Origin: Saccoglossus kowalevskii
Lineage: Eukaryota > Hemichordata > Enteropneusta > Harrimaniidae
Length of the DNA: 64,000 nucleotides
NCBI RefSeq assembly: GCF_000003605.2
Contig: NW_003139227.1
Coordinates: 1 to 64,000 of the forward strand
Direction of reading: 5' to 3'
The translations under genes were made by a program, and so were the position numbers. The notes below the pieces were generated by a model. It was not told where the DNA came from and did not search any database. It was given only the letters and a program-made list of their open reading frames with translations. How positions within the stretch are numbered: the stretch's first letter is position 1; every line of letters starts with the position of its first letter. Below, one piece after another: positions 57,296 to 64,000 of the stretch.

Positions 57296-57746
57296 ACCCC
57301 CACGTACGTAAATGAACCAATTTATAGGTGTCCCAAAGATATCCTGTGTACCACCATGTACATAAATGAACCAATTTATAGGTGTCTCAAAGATATCCTG
57401 TGTACCACCACGTACATAAATGAACCTATTTATATGTGTTCCAAAGATATCCTGTGTACCACCATGTACATAAGTGAACCAATTCATAGGTGTCCCAAAG
57501 ATATCCTGTGTACCACCATGTACAGAAATGAACCAATTTATAGGTGTCCCAAAAAAATCCTGTGTACCACCACGTACATAAATGAACCTATTTATATGTG
57601 TTCCAAAGATATCCTGTGTACCACCATGTACATAAGTGAACCAATTTATAGGTGTCCCAAAGATATCCTGTGTACCACCATGTACATAAATGAACCAATT
57701 TATAGGTGTCCCAAAGATATCCTGTGTACCACCACGTACATAAATG
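57296..57746 (+). repeat. Copy of 486-936
   Basis: It begins with the tacccccacgtacgtaaatg monomer, directly after the aaagctatcc monomer that marks the 5.3 and 41 kb block. This places a junction between two copied blocks at about 57,290. Confidence 0.8.
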
Positions 57747-58840
57747 AACCAATTTATAGGTGTCCCAAAGATATCCTGTGTACCACCACGTACATAAATG
57801 AACCTATTTATATGTGTCCCAAAGATATCCTGTGTACCACCATGTACATAAATGAACCAATTTATAGGTGTCCCAAAGATATCCTGTGTACCACCACGTA
57901 CATAAATGAACCTATTTATAGGTGTCCCAAAGATATCCTGTGTACCACCATGTACATAAATGAACCTATTTATAGGTGTCCCAAAGATATCCTGTGTACC
58001 ACCACGTACATAAATGAACCAATTTATATGTGTCCCAAAAATATCCTGTGTACCACAATGTACATAAATGAACCAATTTATATGTGTCCCAAAAATATCC
58101 TGTGTACCACCACGTACATAAATGAACCAATTTATAGGTGTCCCAAAGATATCCTGTGTACCACCACGTACATAAATGAACCAATTTATATGTGTCCCAA
58201 AGACATCCTGTGCACCACCACGTACATAAATGAACCAATTTATAGGTGTCTCAAAGATATCCTGTGTACCACCACGTACATAAATGAACCTATTTATTGG
58301 TGTCCCAAAGATATCCTGTGTACCACCACATACATAAATGAACCAATTTATAGGTGTCCCAAAGATATCCTGTGTACCACCAGGTACATAAATAAAGCTA
58401 TTTATAGGTGTCCCAAAGATATCCTGTGTACCACCACGTACATGAATGAATCTATTTATAGGTGTACCAAAGATATCCTGTGTACCACCATGTACATAAA
58501 TGAACCAATTTATTGGTGTCCCAAAGATATCCTGTGTACCACCACGTACATTAATGAACCAATTTATAGGTGTCCCAAAGATATCCTGTGTACCACCATG
58601 TACATAAATGAACCAATTTATAGGTGTCCCAAAGATATCCAGTGTACTACCACGTACATAAATGAACCAATTTATAGGTGTCCCAAAGATATCCTGTGTA
58701 CCACCACGTACATGAATGAACCAATTTATAGGTGTCCCAAAGATTTCCTGTGTACCACCACGTACATGAATGAACCTATTTATAGGTGTCCCAAAGATAT
58801 CCTGTGTACCACCAAGTACATGAATGAACCAATTTATAGG

Positions 58841-59070
58841 GGTTCCAAAGTTTTCCGCCGTCCCGCCAAAGGCATAAATGAACCAAGTTGTATGAGTTCC
58901 AAAGATATCGGGTTTTCCCCCTCGTGCATAAATGAACCAATTTCCAGGGGTGCCAAGAATTTCATGGCAACCACCTCGTCCTAAAAGGACCCAATTATTG
59001 GGGTTCCCAAGGTTTTCTGGGTTCCCCCCAGTTCCAAAAAGGACCCAATTATTGGGGTTCCCAAGAATTT
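58841..59070 (+). repeat. Heavily altered monomers, phase kept
   Basis: Five monomers (58,823-59,091; lengths 54, 54, 54, 54, 53) differ from the consensus at many positions, far beyond the few percent seen elsewhere, but keep the 54-bp phase. Alternating stretches have become short runs (ttttcc, ggggtt, cccccc, aaaaagg). The last two share a 27-base start (58,985-59,011 and 59,039-59,065). Low-quality consensus is my first explanation. A relic of diverged monomers is the alternative. Confidence 0.85.
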
Positions 59071-59285
59071 CTGTGTACCACCACGTACATGAATGAACCT
59101 ATTTATAGGTGTTCCAAAGATATCCTGTGTACCACCATGTACATAAATGAACCAATGTATAGGTGTCCCAAAGATATCCTGTGTACCACCATGTACATAA
59201 ATGAACCAATTTATAGGTGTCCCAAAGATATCCTGTGTACCACCACGTACATAAATGAACAAATTTATAGGTGTCCCAAAGATAT

Positions 59286-59397
59286 CCTTGTACCACCACG
59301 TACATAAATGAACCAATTTATATGTGTCCCAAAGATATCCTGTGTACCACCATGTACATAAATGAACCAATTTATAGGTGTCCCAAAGATATCCTTG
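59286..59397 (+). repeat. Partial 53-bp module and module A fragment
   Basis: Short monomers lie at 59,286 and 59,393 (107 bp apart), followed by cctatatatagg (59,420-59,431) and ccgtgtacatg as in module A. The opening part of module A is absent, because the altered zone lies upstream. Confidence 0.75.
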
Positions 59398-59736
59398 TAC
59401 CACCACGTACATGAATGAACCTATATATAGGTGTCCCAAAGATATCCTGTGTACCACCGTGTACATGAATGAACCTATTTATAGGTGTCCCAAAGACATC
59501 CTGTGTACCACCACGTACAAAAATGAACCAATTTATATGTGTCCCAAAGATATCCTGTGTACCACCACGTACATAAATGTACCAATTTATAGGTGTCCCA
59601 AAGATATCCTGTGTACCACCACGGACATAAATGAACCAATTTATATGTGTCTAAAAGATATCCTGTGTACCACCATGTACATAAATGAACCAATTTATAG
59701 GTGTCTCAAAGATATCCTGTGTACCACCACGTACAT

Positions 59737-60317
59737 AAATGAACCTATTTATATGTGTTCCAAAGATATCCTGTGTACCACCATGTACATACGTGAACCA
59801 ATTTATAGGTGTCCCAAAGATATCCTGTGTACCACCATGTACAGAAATGAACCAATTTATAGGTGTCCCAAAAAAATCCTGTATACCACCACGTACATAA
59901 ATGAACCTATTTATATGTGTTCCAAAGATATCCTGTGTACCACCATGTACATAAGTGAACCAATTTATAGGTGTCCCAAAGATATCCTGTGTACCACCAT
60001 GTACATAAATGAACCAATTTATAGGTGTCCCAAAGATATCCTGTGTATCACCACGTACATAAATGAACAAATTTATAGGTGTCCCAAAGATATCCTGTGT
60101 ACCACCACGTACATAAATGAACCTATTTATATGTGTCCCAAAGATATCCTGTGTACCACCATGTACATAAATGAACCAATTTATAGGTGTCCCAAAGATA
60201 TCCTGTGTACCACCATGTATATAAATGAACCTATTTATATGTGTCCCAAAGATATCCTGTGTACCACCACGTACATAAATGAACCAATTTATAGGTGTCC
60301 CAAAGATATCCTGTGTA
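59737..60317 (+). repeat. Copy of 43,950-44,530
   Basis: It carries catacgtg (59,788), cctgtatacc (59,878), gtgtatcacc and catgtatataaatg (60,218). The upstream part (59,570-59,830) also matches 19,690-19,960, including aaatgtacc and cacggacata. Confidence 0.85.
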
Positions 60318-60655
60318 CCACCACGTACATAAATGAACCAATTTATATGTGTCCCAAAGATATCCTGTGTACCACCACGTACATAAATGAACCTATTTAT
60401 AGGTGTCCCAAAGATATCCTGTGTACCACCACGTACATAAATGAACCAATTTATAGGTGTCCCAAAGATATCCTGTGTACCACCACGTACATGAATGAAC
60501 CAATTTATAGATGTCCCAAAGATATCCTGTGTACCACCACGTACATAAATGAACCTATTTATAGGTGTCCCAAAGATATCCTGTGTACCACCACGTACAT
60601 AAATGAAACAATTTATAGGTGTCCCAAAGATATCCTGTGTACCACCACGTACATG

Positions 60656-60712
60656 AATGAACCAATTTATAGGTGTCCCAAAGATATCCTGTGTATCACC
60701 ACCACGTACATA
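60656..60712 (+). repeat. 57-bp monomer (extra CCA)
   Basis: It reads tatcaccaccacgtacata, an extra triplet in the same run as at 10,213 and 26,581, here with an added C-to-T change. Confidence 0.88.
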
Positions 60713-61857
60713 AATGAACCAATTTAAATGTGTCCCAAAGATATCCTGTATACCACCATGTACATAAATGAACCAATTTATAGGTGTCCCAAAGATATCC
60801 TGTGTACCACCACGTACATAAATGAACCAATTTATATGTGTCCCAAAGATGTCCTGTGTACCACCATGTACATAAATGAACCAATTTATAGGTGTCCCAA
60901 AGATATCCTGTGTACCACCACGTACATGAATGAACCTATTTATAGGTGTCCCAAATATATCCTGTGTACCACCACATACATAAATGAACCAATTTATATG
61001 TGTCCCAAAGACATCCTGTGCACCACCACGTACATAAATAAACCAATTTATATGTGTCTAAAAGATATCCTGTGTACCACCATGTACATAAATGAACCAA
61101 TTTATAGGTGTTCCAAAGATATCCTTGTACCACCACGTACATGAATGAACCAATTTATAGGTGTTCCAAAAATATCCTGTGTACCACCACGTACATAAAT
61201 GAACCAATTTATAGGTGTCCCAAAGATATCCTGTGTACCACCACGTACATAAATGAACCTATTTATAGGTGTCCCAAAGATATCCTGTGTACCACCACGT
61301 ACATGAATGAACCAATTTATAGGTGTCCCAATGATTTCCTGTGTACCACCATGTACATAAATGAACCAATTTATAGGTGTCTCAAAGATATCCTGTGTAC
61401 CACCACGTACATAAATGAACCAATTTATATGTGTCCCAAAGATATCCTGTGTACCACCATGTACATAAATGAACCAATTTATAGGTGTCCCAAAGATATC
61501 CTGTGTACCACCACGTACATGAATGAACCTATTTATAGGTGTCCCAAATATATCCTGTGTACCACCACGTACATAAATGAACCAATTTATATGTGTCCCA
61601 AAGACATCCTGTGCACCACCACGTACATAAATGAACCAATTTATAGGTGTCTCAAAGATATCCTGTGTACCACCACGTACATAAATGAACCTATTTATAG
61701 GTGTCCCAAAGATATCCTGTGTACCACCACGTACATAAATGAACTAATTTATAGGTGTCCCAAAGATATCCTGTGTACCACCACGTGCATGAATGAACCA
61801 ATTTATAGGTGTCCCAAAGATATCCTGTGTACCACCATGTACATAAATGAACCAATT

Positions 61858-62478
61858 TATAGGTGTCCCAAAGATATCCTTGTACCACCACGTACATGAA
61901 TGAACCTATTTATAGGTGTCCCAAAGATATCCTGTGTACCACCACGTACATAAATGAACCAATTTATAGGTGTCCCAAAGATATCCTGTGTACCACCACG
62001 TACATAAATGAACCAATTTATATGTGTCCCAAAGATATCCTTGTACCACCACGTACATAAATGAACCAATTTATATGTGTCCCAAAGATATCCTGTGTAC
62101 CACCATGTACATAAATGAACCAATTTATAGGTGTCCCAAAGACATCCTTGTACCACCACGTACATGAATGAACCTATTTATAGGTGTCCCAAAGATATCC
62201 TGTGTACCACCATGTACATAAATGAATCAATTTATAGGTGTCTCAAAGATATCCTGTGTACCACCACGTACATAAATGAACCTATTTATAGGTGTCCCAA
62301 AGATATCCTGTGTACCACCACGTACATAAACGACCCAATTTATAGGTGTCCCAAAGATATCCTGTGTACCACCACGTACATAAATGAACCTATTTATAGG
62401 TGTCCCAAAGATATCCTGTGTACCACCACGTTCATGAATGAACCTATTTATAGGTGTCCCAAAGATATCCTGTGTACC
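61858..62478 (+). repeat. Copy of 25,840-26,460, mosaic
   Basis: It shares 53-bp monomers (61,878, 62,039, 62,146) and aacgaccc (62,329) with the 26 kb copy. It also carries ttcatgaatg (62,431), which the 26 kb copy lacks at that site but the 12.3 kb copy has. Confidence 0.8.
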
Positions 62479-62828
62479 ACCACGTACATTAATGAACCAA
62501 TTTATAGGTGTCCCAAAGATATCCTGTGTACCACCATGTACATAAATGAACCAATTTATTGGTGTCCCAAAGATATCCTGTGTACCACCACGTACATTAA
62601 TGAACCAATTTATAGGTGTCCCAAAGATATCCTGTGTACCACCATGTACATAAATGAACCAATTTATAGGTGTCCCAAAGATATCCAGTGTACTACCACG
62701 TACATAAATGAACTATTTATAGGTGTCCCAAAGATATCCTGTGTACCACCATGTACATAAATGAACCAATTTATAGGTGTCCCAAAGATATCCTGTGTAC
62801 CACCACGTACATAAATGAACCTATTTAT

Positions 62829-63400
62829 AGGTGTCCCAAAGATTTCCTGTGTACCACCACGTACATGAATGAACCAATTTATAGGTGTCCCAGAGATATC
62901 CTGTGTACCACCATGTACATAAATGAACCAATTTATAGGTGTCCCAAAGATATCCTGTGTACCACCATGTACATAAATGAACCAATTTATTGGTGTCCCA
63001 AAGATATCCTGTGTACCACCACGTACATTAATGAACCAATTTATAGGTGTCCCAAAGATATCCTGTGTACCACCATGTACATAAATGAACCAATGTATAG
63101 GTGTCCCAAAGATATCCAGTGTACTACCACGTACATAAATGAACCAATTTATAGGTGTCCCAAAGATATCCTGTGTACCACCACGTACATAAATGAACCT
63201 ATTTATAGGTGTCCCAAAGATATCCTGTGTACCACCATGTACATAAATGAACCAATTTATAGGTGTCCCAAAGATATCCTGTGTACCACCACGTACATAA
63301 ATGAACCTATTTATAGGTGTCCCAAAGATATCCTGTGTACCATCACATACAAAAATGAACCTATTTATAGGTGTCCCAAAAATATCCTGTGTAACACCAT
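62829..63400 (+). repeat. Third copy of the 13-monomer unit
   Basis: It matches 27,570-28,141 at an offset of 35,259 bp: cccagagat, ttattggtg, acattaatg, ccaatgtatagg, ccagtgtactacc. Confidence 0.8.
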
Positions 63401-63790
63401 GTACATAAATGAACCAATTTATAGGTGTCCCAAAGATATCCTTGTACCACCACTTACATGAATGAACCTATTTATAGGTGTCCCAAAGATATCCTGTGTA
63501 CCACCATGTACATAAATGAACCAATTTATAGGTGTCCCAAAGATTTCGTGTGTACCACCATGTACATAAATGAACCTATTTATAGGTGTCCCAAAGATAT
63601 CCTGTGTACCACCACGTACATAAATGAACCTAATTATAGGTGTCCGAAAGATATCCTGTGTACCACCATGTACATAAATGAACCTATTTATAGGTGTCCC
63701 AAAGATATCCTGTGTACCACCATGTACATAAATGAACCAATTTATAGGTGTCCCAAAGATATCCTGTGTACCACCACGTACATAAATGAA
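63170..63790 (+). repeat. Copy of 26,940-27,560
   Basis: It holds the catcacatacaaaaatg (63,341), tgtaacacc, ccacttacatg, gatttcgtg and tgtccgaaag series. The catcacatac marker recurs at 63,826 (485 bp, nine monomers less one base), so another duplication is under way at the window end. Confidence 0.8.
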
Positions 63791-64000
63791 CCTATTTATA
63801 GGTGTCCCAAAGATATCCTGTGTACCATCACATACAAAAATGAACCTATTTATAGGTGTCCCAAAAATATCCTGTGTAACACCATGTACATAAATGAACC
63901 AATTTATAGGTGTCCCAAAGATATCCTGTGTACCACCACGTACATAAATGAACCTATTTATAGGTGTCCCAAAGATATCCTGTGTACCACCATGTACATA

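Larger units (their letters stand above)
1..64000 (+). repeat. 54-bp satellite array filling the whole window
   Basis: The sequence is a head-to-tail array of a 54-bp unit with no inversion and no interruption. Counting from aatgaacc as position 1, the unit has an AT-rich stretch at 9-16, tgtccc at 19-24, gatatc (an EcoRV site) at 28-33, tgtac at 37-41, ccacca around 41-46, and gtacata at 48-54. The consensus base count is A19 T14 G8 C13. Common variants are A/T at 9, G/T at 17, C/T at 47 and A/G at 54; rarer ones fall at 22, 23, 28, 29 and 31. Both ends of the window lie inside the array, so its true size and its flanks are unknown. Centromeric, subtelomeric or interstitial satellite are all possible. 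I do not recognise the family, and the strand label only follows the phase used here. Confidence 0.99.

Noticed and set aside
55925-58984. Open frame of 1,019 codons on the + strand, with others of 739 (8,932-11,151) and 641 (6,988-8,913) codons
   Set aside because: They follow from a stop-free 18-codon monomer. There is no distinct start, signal, domain or end; they begin and end wherever a length variant or a stop-making base change falls. The common variants are mostly amino-acid changing.
58841-59070. Insertion of a foreign element
   Set aside because: The 54-bp phase and many consensus positions (aatgaacc, ccaatt, ccaa) persist, so these are altered monomers, not an insert; there are no terminal repeats or target duplication.
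1-64000. CRISPR-like array (short direct repeats at regular spacing)
   Set aside because: There are no unique spacers: the whole 54 bp repeats, and no cas-like gene is present.
1-64000. Telomeric or simple-sequence repeat
   Set aside because: No ttaggg-like or other short telomeric unit is seen; the period is 54 bp throughout.
1-64000. CENP-B box as a sign of centromere identity
   Set aside because: No match to the nTTCGnnnnAnnCGGGn core in the consensus or its common variants. Centromere function can be neither claimed nor excluded.
1-64000. Ccaat plus tttata in each A9 monomer as a promoter
   Set aside because: The two motifs overlap within a few bases, not at promoter spacing, and are simply part of the consensus.
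1-64000. LTR, LINE, SINE or DNA transposon fragments, tRNA or rRNA genes
   Set aside because: No departure from the monomer was long or distinct enough to hold any of these.
1-64000. Steroid-receptor element in the tgtac dyad
   Set aside because: The half-site spacing is six bases and the half-site lacks the full aGAACA or tGTTCT sequence, so the match is not specific.

Overview
The whole 64 kb window is one uninterrupted tandem-repeat (satellite) array. The monomer is 54 bp and about 39% GC. It starts at an aatgaacc motif, carries gatatc at monomer positions 28-33, and ends in cacgtacata or catgtacata. Roughly 1,180 copies run head to tail, all in the same orientation, from base 1 to base 64,000, so neither edge of the array is visible. 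I found no gene, RNA gene, transposon, telomeric repeat or other unique sequence. Every stretch longer than 300 bases is explained by the 54-bp period. The host is most likely a eukaryote (a large homogenised satellite in a long-read-type assembly). I do not recognise the monomer family and cannot name a species.

Variation sits at a few monomer positions: a/t at 9, g/t at 17, c/t at 47 (a CpG/TpG site) and a/g at 54. Rarer changes act as fingerprints. They show that the array is a mosaic of copied blocks of about 0.3-1.5 kb, reused two to four times. Offsets of about 36 kb recur and run collinearly (about 1.9 to 38.1 kb, 3.6 to 39.7, 5.5 to 41.2, 25.8 to 61.9, 27.2 to 63.5), as if the first about 28 kb and the last about 28 kb descend partly from one larger unit. 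Other links, at about 30.1, 28.9, 24.6, 20, 15.8, 10.6 and 3.9 kb, cross that pattern. Tandem duplications of 13 monomers (about 0.70 kb) and 15 monomers (810 bp) are also present. One of them is so recent that about 656 bp differ at two bases.

Length variants are informative. 53-bp monomers recur in a fixed spacing (107 + 107 bp) as a module seen around ten times. There is a 39-bp monomer present twice in homologous blocks, three 57-bp monomers with an extra CCA, and several 55-bp monomers. One 230-bp zone (58,841-59,070) is heavily altered yet keeps the 54-bp phase, and a few short zones hold clusters of single-base gains or losses. These look more like consensus problems than biology, but should be checked.

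Long open frames (to 1,019 codons on +, 626 on -) come only from 54 being a multiple of three with stop-free phases. They are not annotated as genes. The most interesting functional hypotheses are sequence motifs that become massively multimerised: a Pumilio element (tgtacata) in T47 monomers, a MEF2 consensus (ctatttatag) in T9/G17 monomers, and a tgtac-N6-gtaca dyad in nearly every copy.
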